From contig NZ_CP007739.1 of NCBI RefSeq assembly GCF_000724485.1, positions 1,286,843 through 1,350,842 of the forward strand: a stretch of 64,000 bases of DNA. The letters are read 5' to 3'. The notes beneath the pieces were generated by a model, which was not told where the DNA came from, ran no database searches, and was given only the letters and a program-made list of their open reading frames with translations. This stretch comes from Bacillus methanolicus MGA3. GTDB lineage: Bacteria > Bacillota > Bacilli > Bacillales > Cytobacillaceae. Numbering within the stretch: the stretch's first letter is position 1; each line of letters opens with the position of its first letter. Position numbers and translations under genes: made by a program. Below are positions 1 to 10,598 of the stretch, piece by piece.

Positions 1-1
1 G

Positions 2-478
2 CTTGTTGTTTCCGGAGAGGAGGAAGCCCGTTTTAAACATGAAGAATATCCATATGAGGTAATCGTAAAAAAAGAATGGAATAAGACGGTTCCTGCTGTT
101 CAATTCCGGATTGCTCGGCCAACGAATCAACTCGATAAGCTTGTAGAGTTTTATGAAAAAGGGGTGGGGCTTAAAAAGATTGGAGAATTTCGAAATCACG
201 AAGGCTATGATGGCATTATGCTCGGATTGCCGGATTATCCTTATCACCTTGAGTTTACTCAACATGAAACCAATGCAGTTTTGCCAACTCCTACGAAAGA
301 ACATTTGCTAGTTTTCTACATTCCAAATCGATTTGAGAGGGACAAAATTGCCGAAAGACTAAAAGCAATGGGTCATCAAGAAGTCGAACCGGAAAATCCA
401 TATTGGGGAAGAGGCGGAGTAACATTTGAAGACCCTGACGGCTGGCGGATTGTTTTAATGAACACTGCAGGTATATAG
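2..478 (+). CDS. VOC-fold (glyoxalase-like) protein, 5' end outside window
   Basis: The frame is open from base 2 with no usable start before a GTG at 164, so the gene begins upstream of the window. From about visible residue 38 the sequence reads as a vicinal oxygen chelate domain: AVQFRIARPTNQLDKLVEFY, then NHEGYDGIMLGLPDYPYHLE, ending in the typical FEDPDGWRIVLMN strand. This resembles the YycE-like VOC proteins of Bacillus. No substrate can be named. The first ~35 visible residues do not look like VOC and may be an extra domain or a misassigned upstream frame. The gene ends about 115 bases before mutS and is probably a separate unit. Confidence 0.7.
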   Translation, partial: LVVSGEEEARFKHEEYPYEVIVKKEWNKTVPAVQFRIARPTNQLDKLVEFYEKGVGLKKIGEFRNHEGYDGIMLGLPDYPYHLEFTQHETNAVLPTPTKEHLLVFYIPNRFERDKIAERLKAMGHQEVEPENPYWGRGGVTFEDPDGWRIVLMNTAGI

Positions 479-518
479 GATTTTCTCTTTTTGCAAAATT
501 GTGATTTGAACCCGTCCC

Positions 519-547
519 CTGAAGTATTTAATGCTTTATGTTATAAT
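519..547 (+). promoter_or_regulatory. Possible sigma-A promoter of mutSL
   Basis: A perfect TATAAT lies at 542-547, 47 bases before the mutS start. A weak -35 (CTGAAG, 519-524) sits 17 bases upstream. The -10 is good but the -35 is poor, so this is a candidate only. Confidence 0.4.
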
Positions 548-594
548 GGATTGATGTAAAAAAGAATTGATAGATTAGAATATTGGGGGATATT

Positions 595-3207
595 ATGGCA
601 GCTTATACGCCGATGATACAACAATACTTACAAATCAAGGCAGACTATCAAGATGCCTTTTTATTTTTTCGCTTAGGCGATTTTTATGAAATGTTTTTTG
701 ACGATGCGATTAAAGCATCTCAAGAACTGGAAATCACCTTAACGAGCAGAGACGGCGGCGGTGATGAGCGGATTCCAATGTGCGGTGTACCATATCATTC
801 TGCGGCCAGTTATATTGAACAATTGATCGAAAAAGGATATAAGGTAGCCATTTGCGAGCAAACGGAAGACCCGAAACAAGCAAAAGGTGTCGTAAAGCGC
901 GAGGTCGTTCAATTAATTACACCAGGAACGATGATGGAAGGCAGGGGCCTGAATGAAAAAGAAAACAACTATATTGCATCGATAACCTCATTTGATGATG
1001 CTACATACGGTTTTGCCTATAACGACCTTTCAACCGGAGAAAACAAAGTCACATTATTGACTGGTGGATTTGAAGAAGTCTTAAATGAACTTTCCATGTC
1101 TGGGGCAAAAGAGGTCGTGGTTTCGAGCAGCTTTGATGCAGATCTTCAAAGAAAAATGCGGGAAAGATCGGTGCTTACCATTTCTTTCGAAGATGATACG
1201 AACATTCAATCATCCTATGAGCATTTACTTAAAGAATTAAACCAGGATAAACTGCGTGTAACATCTGCCAGGTTATTAAACTATCTTTATCGAACACAAA
1301 AACGCAGCCTTGACCATCTGCAGCCTATTTCTACTTACCAAGTGCATCAATATATGAAGATTGATTATTATTCAAAACGAAATCTCGAGTTAACAGAAAC
1401 GATTCGTTCCAAAGGGAAAAAGGGATCGCTTTTATGGCTGCTCGATGAAACAAAAACAGCAATGGGCGGCCGGCTATTAAAACAGTGGATTGACAGGCCG
1501 TTAATTAATCGGGATTCAATTGAAAAAAGACTTTCGTTTGTCGAAACGTTAATGAATCATTACTTCGAACGCCAGGATCTTAGGGAAAAATTAAAAGAAG
1601 TGTATGATCTTGAGCGTCTGGCCGGGAGAGTAGCTTTTGGAAATGTGAATGCCAGAGATCTAATTCAGCTAAAGCGTTCCTTGCTTCAAGTGCCGCACTT
1701 AAAAGAGATTGTTGCCGGGCTGCCAAATGAAGATGCCCGGCATTTTGCCGACCGCCTTGATCCATGTGAGGAAGTAACAGATCTATTGGAACGGGCATTA
1801 GTCGAAAATCCGCCCGTTTCAATAAAAGAAGGAAATATCATTCAAGACGGTTACAATGAAGAACTGGACAAATACCGGGACGCTATGAAGAACGGAAAGA
1901 CATGGATTGCAATGCTTGAACGAAAGGAAAGGGAAAAAACCGGCATTAAATCTTTAAAGGTTGGCTATAATCGCGTATTCGGGTATTACATTGAAGTAAC
2001 AAAAGCTAATCTTCATCTCTTAAAAGACGGGCAGTATGAACGGAAGCAAACATTAGCAAACGCCGAAAGGTTTATTACTCCGGAATTAAAAGAAAAAGAA
2101 GCTTTAATTTTAGAAGCTGAGGAAAAAAGCGTTGAATTAGAGTATCAATTATTTGTTGAATTGCGTGATTATGTAAAAGAATTTATACCGAGACTTCAGG
2201 CGCTGGCCAGGACGGTAAGCGAACTCGATGTCCTGCAGTGCTTTGCAACTGTCAGTGAGGAACGGCATTTTACAAGACCTGCATTTTCGGACGACCGCCG
2301 GATCGTTATAAAAGATGGCCGACATCCAGTTGTTGAAAAAGTAATGAATGCACAAGAGTATGTGCCGAATGATTGCTATATGGATGCAGACAGAGAAATT
2401 TTGCTCATTACCGGCCCGAACATGTCAGGAAAAAGCACTTATATGAGACAAATAGCTTTAACGGCCATTTTAGCGCAAATTGGCTGTTTTGTACCTGCAT
2501 CAGAAGCTGTCCTGCCGATCTTTGACCAAGTATTTACAAGGATCGGCGCGGCTGATGATTTAATTTCCGGACAAAGCACATTTATGGTTGAAATGCTCGA
2601 AGCAAAGAATGCCATCACGAATGCCACAAAGGACAGTTTGATTTTATTCGATGAGATTGGCCGGGGAACGTCTACGTATGATGGAATGGCTTTAGCCCAG
2701 GCAATTATTGAGTACATTCATAACAGAATTGGAGCGAAAACGTTATTCTCCACTCATTATCATGAATTAACGGTACTTGAAGAAGAATTGCCTAAGGTCA
2801 AAAATGTTCATGTAAGTGCCATCGAACAAAATGGAAAAGTTGTCTTTTTGCATAAGATTAAAGAGGGAGCTGCAGACAAAAGTTATGGCATTCATGTTGC
2901 CCAGCTTGCTGAATTGCCGGAAGATCTAATCAACCGGGCAAATGAAATTCTTCAGGAACTTGAGCAAAAAGCAGTTTCTGAGACAGCCATGAATAACGAT
3001 GACCGGCAATTTGAAAATGATCCATCTGACATGATAGAAGAAACACAATTATCTTTTTTTGATGAACCAGTGATAAAGAAACAAGCCAAGTTCAATTCAA
3101 AAGAGAAGCGCGTCCTTGACAGTTTGAAAGAACTCAATATTTTGGACATGACTCCACTGCAAGCGTTAAATACTCTTTATGATCTGCAAAAAAAATTAAG
3201 AGGATAA
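595..3207 (+). CDS. mutS: DNA mismatch repair protein MutS
   Basis: MutS recognises mismatches and small loops and recruits MutL. The 870-residue product has the usual order: N-terminal mismatch-binding domain ([20 protein letters not shown] with the Phe-X-Glu wedge in GDFYEMFF), connector, lever/clamp, and a C-terminal ABC-type ATPase with Walker [10 protein letters not shown] and [12 protein letters not shown]. The length matches Bacillus MutS. I chose the ATG at 595 because GGGGGA lies about 4 bases upstream; an earlier in-frame TTG at 583 would put the ribosome site inside the gene. mutL follows after 41 bases, which implies an operon. Confidence 0.97.
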   Translation: MAAYTPMIQQYLQIKADYQDAFLFFRLGDFYEMFFDDAIKASQELEITLTSRDGGGDERIPMCGVPYHSAASYIEQLIEKGYKVAICEQTEDPKQAKGVVKREVVQLITPGTMMEGRGLNEKENNYIASITSFDDATYGFAYNDLSTGENKVTLLTGGFEEVLNELSMSGAKEVVVSSSFDADLQRKMRERSVLTISFEDDTNIQSSYEHLLKELNQDKLRVTSARLLNYLYRTQKRSLDHLQPISTYQVHQYMKIDYYSKRNLELTETIRSKGKKGSLLWLLDETKTAMGGRLLKQWIDRPLINRDSIEKRLSFVETLMNHYFERQDLREKLKEVYDLERLAGRVAFGNVNARDLIQLKRSLLQVPHLKEIVAGLPNEDARHFADRLDPCEEVTDLLERALVENPPVSIKEGNIIQDGYNEELDKYRDAMKNGKTWIAMLERKEREKTGIKSLKVGYNRVFGYYIEVTKANLHLLKDGQYERKQTLANAERFITPELKEKEALILEAEEKSVELEYQLFVELRDYVKEFIPRLQALARTVSELDVLQCFATVSEERHFTRPAFSDDRRIVIKDGRHPVVEKVMNAQEYVPNDCYMDADREILLITGPNMSGKSTYMRQIALTAILAQIGCFVPASEAVLPIFDQVFTRIGAADDLISGQSTFMVEMLEAKNAITNATKDSLILFDEIGRGTSTYDGMALAQAIIEYIHNRIGAKTLFSTHYHELTVLEEELPKVKNVHVSAIEQNGKVVFLHKIKEGAADKSYGIHVAQLAELPEDLINRANEILQELEQKAVSETAMNNDDRQFENDPSDMIEETQLSFFDEPVIKKQAKFNSKEKRVLDSLKELNILDMTPLQALNTLYDLQKKLRG

Positions 3208-3248
3208 AATCGAAATAATTAAACATATTTCAGCAGGAGGTGAGAATC

Positions 3249-5162
3249 ATGGGGAAAATTATTCAACTCGATGATTTGCTATCAAACAAAATTGCCGCAG
3301 GAGAAGTTGTCGAAAGGCCTGCTTCCGTTGTTAAAGAATTGGTGGAAAATGCGATTGATGCCGGAAGTACGATTATTGAAGTGGAAATCGAAGAGGCAGG
3401 AATGGCAAAAATTAGAGTTATTGATAACGGGGATGGAATCGAAGAAGAGGATGTACCACTTGCTTTTCAGCGCCATGCGACGAGCAAAATAAAAGATGAA
3501 AACGACCTTTTTCGAATCCGTACTCTCGGGTTCCGCGGAGAAGCATTGCCAAGTATAGCTGCTGTTTCCCGGCTTGAACTTAAGACTTCAACAGGGAACG
3601 ATGCAGGAACAAAAATAGTGCTCAAAGGCGGAAAAGTAGAAAAGATCGAAAAATCACCAAGCCGCAAGGGAACAGATATTACAGTAACGGATTTATTTTT
3701 TAATACACCGGCACGGCTCAAATATCTGAAAACCATCCATACGGAGCTGGGAAATATAACCGATGTCATGAACCGTCTGGCACTCGGGAACCCGAATATA
3801 TCCTTTCGTCTTGTTCATAATGGCCGAAAGCTTTTACACACTGTTGGCAATGGGGACGTTCGCCAGGTGCTTGCAGCTATTTACGGAATAAATATTGTCA
3901 AAAAAATGATTCCGATTTCATTTGAGTCACTTGATTTCCAAGTTACTGGATATATTTCATTGCCTGAAGTGACAAGAGCGTCCCGAAACTATATAACGAC
4001 GATGATTAACGGAAGGTTTATCAAAAATTATCCTCTTGTAAAGGCAATTCAGGAAGGGTATCATACTCTGCTTCCAATTGGACGTTATCCAATCGTTTTA
4101 TTAAATATTCAAATGGATCCATTACTAGTCGATGTGAACGTTCATCCGGCAAAAATGGAAGTAAGACTAAGTAAAGAACACGAATTAAATGAATTAGTCA
4201 CCACCGGCATTAAACAGGCTCTGAAAACGCAGGAATTAATTCCTTCAGGTATTCAGCAAGTAAAAAAAGAGCGCCCAAAAACGGAGCAAACTTACATGGA
4301 TCTTGACCATCTTCCCGAATGGAAAAATGATTTAGTAGAAAAAGATCATGAAAAACAAGAACCAATTACCTTCACTCCTGCTGTTAAGGAACCGTATAAA
4401 GGTTTGTTTGGACAATCTCAGAGCCCTTTAAATAATTCGCTAAGTCAACAGGAAGAAAATTTAGTAGAAAATGCAATACTAGCTGATGAAAATGAGAACA
4501 GTTTCTATGAAGAAAACTTACAAGAAACGACGCATGATGAGCCTAGCTCCAATGATGAAGAAACTTTGCAAAAAACACCGCGCATTCCTCCACTCTATCC
4601 TATCGGGCAAATGCACGGAACGTATATATTAGCGCAAAATGAGAAGGGGCTTTATATTATTGATCAGCACGCGGCTCAAGAACGAATAAAGTATGAATAT
4701 TTTAAGGAAAAAGTCGGTCAGGTTGAAAAAGAACTTCAAGAATTGCTTGTTCCTCTGACTTTTGAGTATTCTACCGACGATTTTTTGAAAATCAATGAGA
4801 ATTTAGAAGAGCTGCAAAAAGTAGGCGTATTTTTGGAGCCTTTTGGCCATAACAGTTTTATTGTCCGTTCTCATCCACAGTGGTTTCCGAAAGGAGAAGA
4901 GAAAGAAATCATTGAGGATATGATCGAGCAGCTGCTGCAGATGAAAAAAGTTGATATTAAGAAGCTTAGAGAAGAAGCAGCTATCATGATGAGCTGCAAG
5001 GGATCCATAAAAGCGAATCAGTATTTGCGAAATGAAGAAATCCAAGCGTTATTGGATACACTTAGACAGACAAGCGATCCATTTACATGTCCACACGGAA
5101 GACCTATCATCATCCATTTTTCTACGTATGAAATGGAAAAAATGTTTAAGCGTGTTATGTAA
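3249..5162 (+). CDS. mutL: DNA mismatch repair protein MutL
   Basis: MutL is the GHKL-family ATPase that links MutS recognition to strand removal. The 637-residue product has [20 protein letters not shown] (motif I), DNGDGI, and [16 protein letters not shown] at the N-terminus. A charged linker runs from about residue 345 to 440. The C-terminal dimerisation/endonuclease domain carries [12 protein letters not shown] and CPHGRP, the metal-site motifs of nicking MutL proteins found in bacteria lacking MutH. The start at 3249 is preceded by GCAGGAGGTGA; the GTG at 3240 lies within that site. Confidence 0.97.
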   Translation: MGKIIQLDDLLSNKIAAGEVVERPASVVKELVENAIDAGSTIIEVEIEEAGMAKIRVIDNGDGIEEEDVPLAFQRHATSKIKDENDLFRIRTLGFRGEALPSIAAVSRLELKTSTGNDAGTKIVLKGGKVEKIEKSPSRKGTDITVTDLFFNTPARLKYLKTIHTELGNITDVMNRLALGNPNISFRLVHNGRKLLHTVGNGDVRQVLAAIYGINIVKKMIPISFESLDFQVTGYISLPEVTRASRNYITTMINGRFIKNYPLVKAIQEGYHTLLPIGRYPIVLLNIQMDPLLVDVNVHPAKMEVRLSKEHELNELVTTGIKQALKTQELIPSGIQQVKKERPKTEQTYMDLDHLPEWKNDLVEKDHEKQEPITFTPAVKEPYKGLFGQSQSPLNNSLSQQEENLVENAILADENENSFYEENLQETTHDEPSSNDEETLQKTPRIPPLYPIGQMHGTYILAQNEKGLYIIDQHAAQERIKYEYFKEKVGQVEKELQELLVPLTFEYSTDDFLKINENLEELQKVGVFLEPFGHNSFIVRSHPQWFPKGEEKEIIEDMIEQLLQMKKVDIKKLREEAAIMMSCKGSIKANQYLRNEEIQALLDTLRQTSDPFTCPHGRPIIIHFSTYEMEKMFKRVM

Positions 5163-5174
5163 AGTAAACAAGGC

Positions 5175-5284
5175 GAGGCTGACTCATTAGCAAAGGGTCA
5201 GACCCCTCCAATTCAATATATAGACAAACACTAATCTATATATTGTCATTGTTGGAGGGAGTCAGACCCTTATGAGTCAGCCTC
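5175..5284. repeat. Long-hairpin intergenic repeat (GAGGCTGACTCA family)
   Basis: Outer arms GAGGCTGACTCA (5175-5186) and TGAGTCAGCCTC (5273-5284) are perfect inverted repeats. Inside them, GGGTCAGACCCCTCCAA faces TTGGAGGGAGTCAGACCC, and innermost ATATATAGA faces TCTATATAT, so nearly the whole 110 bases can fold on itself. It lies between convergent mutL and mreBH and could terminate both. Related copies are at 30974, 44542 and 57770. Confidence 0.85.
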
Positions 5285-5322
5285 TCATTGCTTTAAAGTG
5301 TTAAGGATGCCCCGGAATTATC

Positions 5323-6336
5323 TTATTTCACTGCTGTTGCTTGAAGCTTATGGATGAATTTTAATGCTTTTCCGGTTCCAATCGCTACCGATTCTAATGG
5401 ACTTGAAGCCAGATGAACGGGAACAACAATTTCTTTGCTCAGCCAATCCTGCATTCCGTTCATCAAGGCGCCCCCTCCGGTTAAAATAACACCACGGTCA
5501 ACGATATCGCCGCTCAATTCAGCCGGGCAATCTTCAAGAGTTGCACGGATGGCTTCCAAAATATGGAGCAATGATTCCCGCATAGCATCCCGAATTTCAT
5601 AGGATGACAAAGTAATTGTTTTAGGTAAGCCTGTCACTAAGTCGCGCCCGCGAATATCCATTTTTAATTCTTCATGATCAACTAGGGCGTAGCCAATTTC
5701 CATTTTAACTCTCTCAGCTGTTCTTTCACCGATTAAAACACTATATTCTTTGCGCACGTATTGCATAATATCATCATCCAGCCGGTCGCCGGCGATTCGG
5801 ATGGAATGGCAAGCGACAACGCCCCCAAAAGAAATAATGGCGACTTCGGTCGTTCCTCCTCCAATATCAACGATCACATTGGCTATCGGCTCATCGACAG
5901 GCAGGCCGGCCCCGATCGCAGCCGCCACTGGTTCTTCAATTAAAAAAACTTTTTTTGCACCGGCATTGCGGACAGCGTCTTGAATAGCCCTTCGTTCAAC
6001 ACTCGTTGAACCTGAAGGTGTACAAACGACCACATTCGGCTTGCGAATTTGAAAACCCAATTTTTTCGAAGCTTTTTTCATTATATGTTTCAGCATTTCC
6101 GTTGTAACATCATAATCAGCTATCACACCATCTTTTAATGGGCGGATTGCTTTAATTTTTCCAGGAGTTTTCCCAATCATTTCTTTTGCTTCTTTTCCTA
6201 CCGCAAGCACATGATTTGTTTCTGTATCAATGGCTACAACAGACGGCTCATTTAACGCAATTCCTTTATTTTTACTGTAAACTAATATATTTGCTGTACC
6301 TAAATCAATTCCAAGTTCAGATGTTGTAATCATCAT
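5323..6336 (-). CDS. mreBH: MreB-family cell shape protein (MreBH-like)
   Basis: This is an actin-like ATPase that organises peptidoglycan synthesis along the side wall. The protein (about 337 residues) has the phosphate-1 loop [18 protein letters not shown], phosphate-2 [15 protein letters not shown] and the adenosine motif [16 protein letters not shown], and the length fits MreB/Mbl/MreBH. Sequence feel favours MreBH, but Mbl cannot be excluded. ATGs at 6336 and 6333 and a GTG at 6342 are all possible starts; GGGTG at 6346-6342 favours 6336. It is a single gene, convergent with mutL and divergent from miaA, and not part of an mreBCD cluster. Confidence 0.9.
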   Translation of the reverse strand: MMITTSELGIDLGTANILVYSKNKGIALNEPSVVAIDTETNHVLAVGKEAKEMIGKTPGKIKAIRPLKDGVIADYDVTTEMLKHIMKKASKKLGFQIRKPNVVVCTPSGSTSVERRAIQDAVRNAGAKKVFLIEEPVAAAIGAGLPVDEPIANVIVDIGGGTTEVAIISFGGVVACHSIRIAGDRLDDDIMQYVRKEYSVLIGERTAERVKMEIGYALVDHEELKMDIRGRDLVTGLPKTITLSSYEIRDAMRESLLHILEAIRATLEDCPAELSGDIVDRGVILTGGGALMNGMQDWLSKEIVVPVHLASSPLESVAIGTGKALKFIHKLQATAVK

Positions 6337-6609
6337 ATTCACCCAATTCCCTATAATTAATGACCAATATAATCTTCTATATAAATTATCATGAATTTGG
6401 GGGTAGAAGCGGTAATGTTAACAAATCGTTATAGAAATGTAATGTTTGAAGAAATTATTTCAATGATGTAAAAAAAATTAAATGGTAAGTTGATCGGTGT
6501 ATAGAAAACAATCCTACTGTATAAACTGATTTGATGTTAAATTGCTTTATCGAACTAGGTACGATAGAATATAAATAATCAAATGGATGGAAAAGACGGA
6601 GTGAAAAGG

Positions 6610-7572
6610 TTGAGCAACAAGGAAAAACTTGCTGTATTGATTGGTCCAACAGCAGTGGGGAAAACAAAACTTAGCATCGAACTTGCAAAGCGGCTCAATG
6701 GTGAAATTATTAGCGGAGACTCTATGCAAATTTACAGGGGGATGGATATTGGGACTGCAAAAATCAAAAAAGAAGAAATGGAAGGAATCCCCCATTATTT
6801 AATCGATATAAAAGACCCGGACGAATCATTTTCCGTTGCAGAGTTTCAAGAACTCGTTAGAGAGAAAATCTCGGAAATATCTTCCCGAGGATCGCTCCCC
6901 ATGATTGTCGGAGGAACGGGATTATATATTCAATCAGTTATTTATGATTATCAATTTTCTGATGCGCCGTCTGATGATGAATTTCGAAAAAAACTTGAAC
7001 AAAAAGCAGCCATAAAAGGAAATGATGCACTTTTTCAGGAATTAAAGAAAATAGACCCTGTCAGTGCAGAAAAAATTCATCCCAATAATATCCGGAGAGT
7101 GATACGGGCACTTGAAATTTATTACTGTACCGGAAAAACGATGTCTGAATATCAAAGAAAGCAAGATCCTAAAATTTTGTATCAAACCGCAATCGTAGGC
7201 CTTACGATGGAAAGAGATCAATTATATGACAGGATTAATAAGCGTGTAGACATGATGATCGCTGAAGGTCTAGTGGAAGAAGCAGAACGCTTTTTTCGGG
7301 CAGGACTAAGGAATTGCCAGTCTATCCAGGCAATTGGATACAAGGAATTATACGACTACTTTGATGGGCGAATCAGTCTAGAAGAAGCGGTGGAAAATTT
7401 AAAACAAAATTCACGCCGTTATGCGAAAAGGCAATTAACATGGTTTCGAAACAAAATGAATGTAGAATGGTTTGACATGACGGGAGTGGACGATTCCACA
7501 AAGCTTGCAAAAAAAATTGATGAAATTTCCGATTATATTGAAGGAAAGCTTAAAATAAAATCGAATACATAA
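6610..7572 (+). CDS. miaA: tRNA dimethylallyltransferase MiaA
   Basis: MiaA adds a dimethylallyl group to A37 of tRNAs reading UNN codons. The protein has the P-loop [37 protein letters not shown] and QAIGYKE, and is the usual length (320 residues). A TTG at 6610 is preferred, with GGAG at 6598-6601 eight bases upstream, giving an N-terminus like other Bacillus MiaA. ATG 6583 and GTG 6601 are in frame but lack spaced ribosome sites. hfq follows after 29 bases, the usual miaA-hfq pair. Confidence 0.95.
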   Translation: MSNKEKLAVLIGPTAVGKTKLSIELAKRLNGEIISGDSMQIYRGMDIGTAKIKKEEMEGIPHYLIDIKDPDESFSVAEFQELVREKISEISSRGSLPMIVGGTGLYIQSVIYDYQFSDAPSDDEFRKKLEQKAAIKGNDALFQELKKIDPVSAEKIHPNNIRRVIRALEIYYCTGKTMSEYQRKQDPKILYQTAIVGLTMERDQLYDRINKRVDMMIAEGLVEEAERFFRAGLRNCQSIQAIGYKELYDYFDGRISLEEAVENLKQNSRRYAKRQLTWFRNKMNVEWFDMTGVDDSTKLAKKIDEISDYIEGKLKIKSNT

Positions 7573-7601
7573 TAATTAGAGATATAAGAGGAGGATCCAC
7601 A

Positions 7602-7844
7602 ATGAAACAATCCATTAATATTCAAGACCAATTTTTAAATCAATGCCGCAAGGACGGAGCAAACATTACAGTTTTCTTATTAAATGGTTTCCAATTAAGA
7701 GGTCAAATAAAAGGCTTTGATAACTTTACGGTTCTTATTGAATCGGAAGGGAAACAACAGCTTGTATATAAGCATGCGATTTCAACGTTTTCGCCTCAAC
7801 GCAATATGCAAATTGATATAGAAGGCCAGCAGCCACAGTCCTAA
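7602..7844 (+). CDS. hfq: RNA-binding protein Hfq
   Basis: An 80-residue Sm-like hexamer subunit that binds small RNAs and A/U-rich tails. Sm1 is seen in [20 protein letters not shown] and Sm2 in [21 protein letters not shown] precedes the ATG. The protein ends without the long tail seen in enterobacteria, as is usual for Bacillus. A strong terminator follows. Confidence 0.96.
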   Translation: MKQSINIQDQFLNQCRKDGANITVFLLNGFQLRGQIKGFDNFTVLIESEGKQQLVYKHAISTFSPQRNMQIDIEGQQPQS

Positions 7845-7856
7845 TTGGTAAATAAA

Positions 7857-7882
7857 GTCCGCTTTAAAAGCGGGCTTTTTTT
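7857..7882 (+). terminator. Terminator after hfq
   Basis: GTCCGCTTT-AAAAGCGGGC followed by seven T residues, 12 bases after the hfq stop. It closes the miaA-hfq unit. Confidence 0.9.
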
Positions 7883-7993
7883 GTTGTCTTTTGGATGTTG
7901 GTAATGGTTCATCCAAATCTTTTTTAATGAATTCTATTTATTGTGAATACATATAAAGAAAGGTAATATTTCTTGGGAAACCGCAAGTTACGA

Positions 7994-8030
7994 CAATTCT
8001 CGTTGGGGCCAGACCCCCATTAACAATGGG
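7994..8030. repeat. Degenerate GGGTCTGGCCCC-type intergenic element
   Basis: Contains GGGGCCAGACCCCC and a short hairpin CCCATT-AAC-AATGGG. It resembles the core of the long-hairpin repeats elsewhere in the window but lacks the outer arms, so it may be a worn copy. Confidence 0.4.
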
Positions 8031-8090
8031 CATTTGTCACAAATTCAGCAACGGAGCGTATACTGTTTTCTAGAATGTGAGGTGAAAGCT

Positions 8091-9044
8091 TTGGATCAAC
8101 CGATGCGAATGAAAAATAACGGACAAATTAATATTGTTCTAAGTTCCCAAAAGCGAAAAGGACTCACGAAAGAGATGTTCGATACACAAGTTGTTCCAAA
8201 AGCAATTCCTGCAGAACATACGGCTTTAAAGGAAATTGAAGAAGAGTTAAGCACACTTGTTGGAATGGAAGAGATGAAAAGGACGATCAAAGAAATTTAT
8301 GCATGGATTTATGTAAATAAAAAACGGGAAGAAATGGGGCTTAAAACAGAGAAACAAGTTCTTCATATGATGTTTAAAGGCAACCCCGGCACAGGAAAAA
8401 CAACTGTTGCCAGAATGATCGGAAAACTATTCCAGAAAATGAATGTATTATCAAAAGGCCATTTAATCGAAGCGGAAAGAGCCGATCTTGTTGGGGAATA
8501 TATCGGCCATACCGCTCAAAAAACAAGGGACTTGATAAAAAAAGCACTTGGCGGAATTCTCTTCATTGACGAAGCTTATTCATTAGGACGGGGCGGAGAG
8601 AAGGATTTTGGAAAAGAAGCGATTGATACACTAGTAAAACATATGGAAGACAAGCAGCACGAATTTATTTTAATATTGGCAGGGTATTCAAGGGAAATGG
8701 AAGCTTTTCTTAAACTAAATCCGGGGCTCCATTCAAGATTCCCGCTTGTCATTGACTTTCCTGATTATTCAATTGATCAATTAATGGAGATAGGAAGCAG
8801 GATGTTAAAAGAAAGAGAATATTTGTTGAGCCATGAAGCAGAAAAAAAGTTAAAAGATCATCTCATTTGGGTAAAATCTGTTCTGAACCCTCCAAGTTTT
8901 TCAAATGGAAGATATATTCGAAATGTAATAGAAAAATCAATCCGCTCCCAGGCAATGAGACTTTTAATGCAAAACCAATATGACCGGCATGATTTGATGA
9001 CAATACGAAGCAACGATCTTGTATATGAAGAAATGAACCAATAA
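8091..9044 (+). CDS. spoVK: Stage V sporulation protein K (AAA+ ATPase)
   Basis: A CbbX/SpoVK-type AAA+ ATPase needed for spore maturation in B. subtilis. Walker A GNPGTGKTTVAR, Walker B ILFIDEAYSLGRGG and sensor/arginine-finger region GLHSRFPLVIDF are clear. The reading frame extends upstream to 8034, but a TTG at 8091 with TGAGGTG six bases before it gives about 317 residues, near the known SpoVK size. ATG 8103 is the alternative. The gene sits between hfq and hflX exactly as in B. subtilis. Confidence 0.93.
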   Translation: MDQPMRMKNNGQINIVLSSQKRKGLTKEMFDTQVVPKAIPAEHTALKEIEEELSTLVGMEEMKRTIKEIYAWIYVNKKREEMGLKTEKQVLHMMFKGNPGTGKTTVARMIGKLFQKMNVLSKGHLIEAERADLVGEYIGHTAQKTRDLIKKALGGILFIDEAYSLGRGGEKDFGKEAIDTLVKHMEDKQHEFILILAGYSREMEAFLKLNPGLHSRFPLVIDFPDYSIDQLMEIGSRMLKEREYLLSHEAEKKLKDHLIWVKSVLNPPSFSNGRYIRNVIEKSIRSQAMRLLMQNQYDRHDLMTIRSNDLVYEEMNQ

Positions 9045-9064
9045 GCGAACCAGAGAGTTTGAAA

Positions 9065-9160
9065 GTCGATCATAAATCATAAAAAGTGGATCATAAGTTC
9101 TCGAAAGTGGATTATAAATTTCAAAAAGTGGCTCATAAATTGAAAGTGGCTTATAAAACA
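9065..9160. repeat. 21-nt-period tandem array, GTGGATCATAAA type
   Basis: GTCGATCATAA, GTGGATCATAAG, GTGGATTATAAA, GTGGCTCATAAA and GTGGCTTATAAA begin at 9065, 9086, 9107, 9128 and 9146. The spacings are 21, 21, 21 and 18. The array starts 20 bases after the spoVK stop. It is the same type as the array at 53761 and is related to those at 46412 and 58933. Confidence 0.85.
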
Positions 9161-9190
9161 AAAAGGACTCCCCGTTCGTCATTCTGTGAA

Positions 9191-9223
9191 AAAGGATTCT
9201 GTCGATGGCAGAATCCTTTAATT
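9191..9223 (+). terminator. Terminator between spoVK and hflX
   Basis: AAAGGATTCTG-(7 nt)-CAGAATCCTTT, then a weak AATTATAT tail. The stem is 11 bp and lies beyond the tandem array. Confidence 0.75.
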
Positions 9224-9318
9224 ATATATTCCACACATTTTCCTAACTGCTAACATTAGGATAACAAAAATTTTTTTGGTATGATGTTACCATACTGCTT
9301 TTTAAGAAAGGAGGTTGT

Positions 9319-10581
9319 TTGTTGGAACAACATACTGATCTTGAAAAGGCCATCCTCGTTGGATGCCAGACATCAGAAGAAGATGATGTCCGTTTTCAAT
9401 ATTCGATGGAGGAACTTGCTGCACTAACCAAAACAGCAAAGGGAAATGTCCTTGTTTCCGTTGTCCAGAAGCGCGAAAGAATCCATCCTTCTACATATAT
9501 TGGCAAAGGTAAGGTTGACGAACTAAAAGCTCTTGTTGAAGAACTTGAAGCAGATGTAGTTATCGTTAATGACGAATTATCACCAAGCCAAATTCGAAAT
9601 CTTTCACGGCATTTGAATGTCCGTATCATTGATCGTACACAGCTTATTCTAGATATTTTTGCCCAAAGAGCGCGTTCAAAGGAAGGCAAACTTCAAGTTG
9701 AGCTGGCACAGCTTCAATATTTGCTTCCGCGCCTAAGTGGAAAAGGGACCGAATTGTCAAGGCTTGGCGGCGGAATTGGTACAAGAGGACCGGGTGAAAC
9801 GAAGCTTGAATCAGACCGGCGCCATATCCGCAGGAGAATTGATGATATCAAAACTCAGTTGAAAGGGATTGTTCAGCACCGCGAACGTTACCGGGAGCGC
9901 CGCAAAAAGAACAGAGCCTTTCAAATTGCTCTCGTCGGTTATACAAATGCAGGGAAATCCACACTTTTTAACAGATTGACCGAAGCCGATTCATACGAAG
10001 AAAACCAGCTGTTTGCTACATTGGATCCGATGACGAGAAAGCTGATTTTACCAAGCGGATTTACCGTTTTAGTGACGGACACAGTCGGTTTTATTCAGGA
10101 ATTACCGACAACTCTTATCGCAGCCTTCAGGTCCACGTTAGAAGAAGTGAAAGAAGCCGATTTGCTTTTGCATGTTGTAGATATGTCAAACCCGGATTAT
10201 TTCCAGCATGAAAAAACGGTAAATGAACTGCTTGAAGATTTGGAAATTCATCAAATTCCGCAAATAACCGTGTATAATAAAAAAGATATTCAGCACCCTG
10301 ATTTTGTCCCAACCGCTAAAACGGAGACCGTTATTATCAGTGCGTTTAACAAAGAAGACAGGGATATGCTGAAGAAGAAAATCGAGGAAGCGATGATTGG
10401 AATGATGAATTACTACCATGTTATTCTTCCGTCAACCGAAGGAAAACTTCTTTCCCAATTAAAAAATGAAACCATTCTCAGGGAATTATCATTTGATGAA
10501 GAAAAACAATCCTATATTTGTAAAGGATACGCCTTTAAGGATCATCAAATTTCCGGTATTTTAAAAGAAAATTCAGTATAA
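9319..10581 (+). CDS. hflX: Ribosome-associated GTPase HflX
   Basis: HflX splits stalled or heat-damaged ribosomes. The 420-residue protein has the N-terminal HflX domain ([39 protein letters not shown]) followed by the G domain: G1 [13 protein letters not shown]3 DTVGF and G4 NKKD. It starts with tandem TTG codons (9319, 9322) after AAAGGAGG. The gene next to ynbB matches B. subtilis ynbA-ynbB. Confidence 0.95.
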   Translation: MLEQHTDLEKAILVGCQTSEEDDVRFQYSMEELAALTKTAKGNVLVSVVQKRERIHPSTYIGKGKVDELKALVEELEADVVIVNDELSPSQIRNLSRHLNVRIIDRTQLILDIFAQRARSKEGKLQVELAQLQYLLPRLSGKGTELSRLGGGIGTRGPGETKLESDRRHIRRRIDDIKTQLKGIVQHRERYRERRKKNRAFQIALVGYTNAGKSTLFNRLTEADSYEENQLFATLDPMTRKLILPSGFTVLVTDTVGFIQELPTTLIAAFRSTLEEVKEADLLLHVVDMSNPDYFQHEKTVNELLEDLEIHQIPQITVYNKKDIQHPDFVPTAKTETVIISAFNKEDRDMLKKKIEEAMIGMMNYYHVILPSTEGKLLSQLKNETILRELSFDEEKQSYICKGYAFKDHQISGILKENSV

Positions 10582-10598
10582 AAGATAGGAGCAGCACC

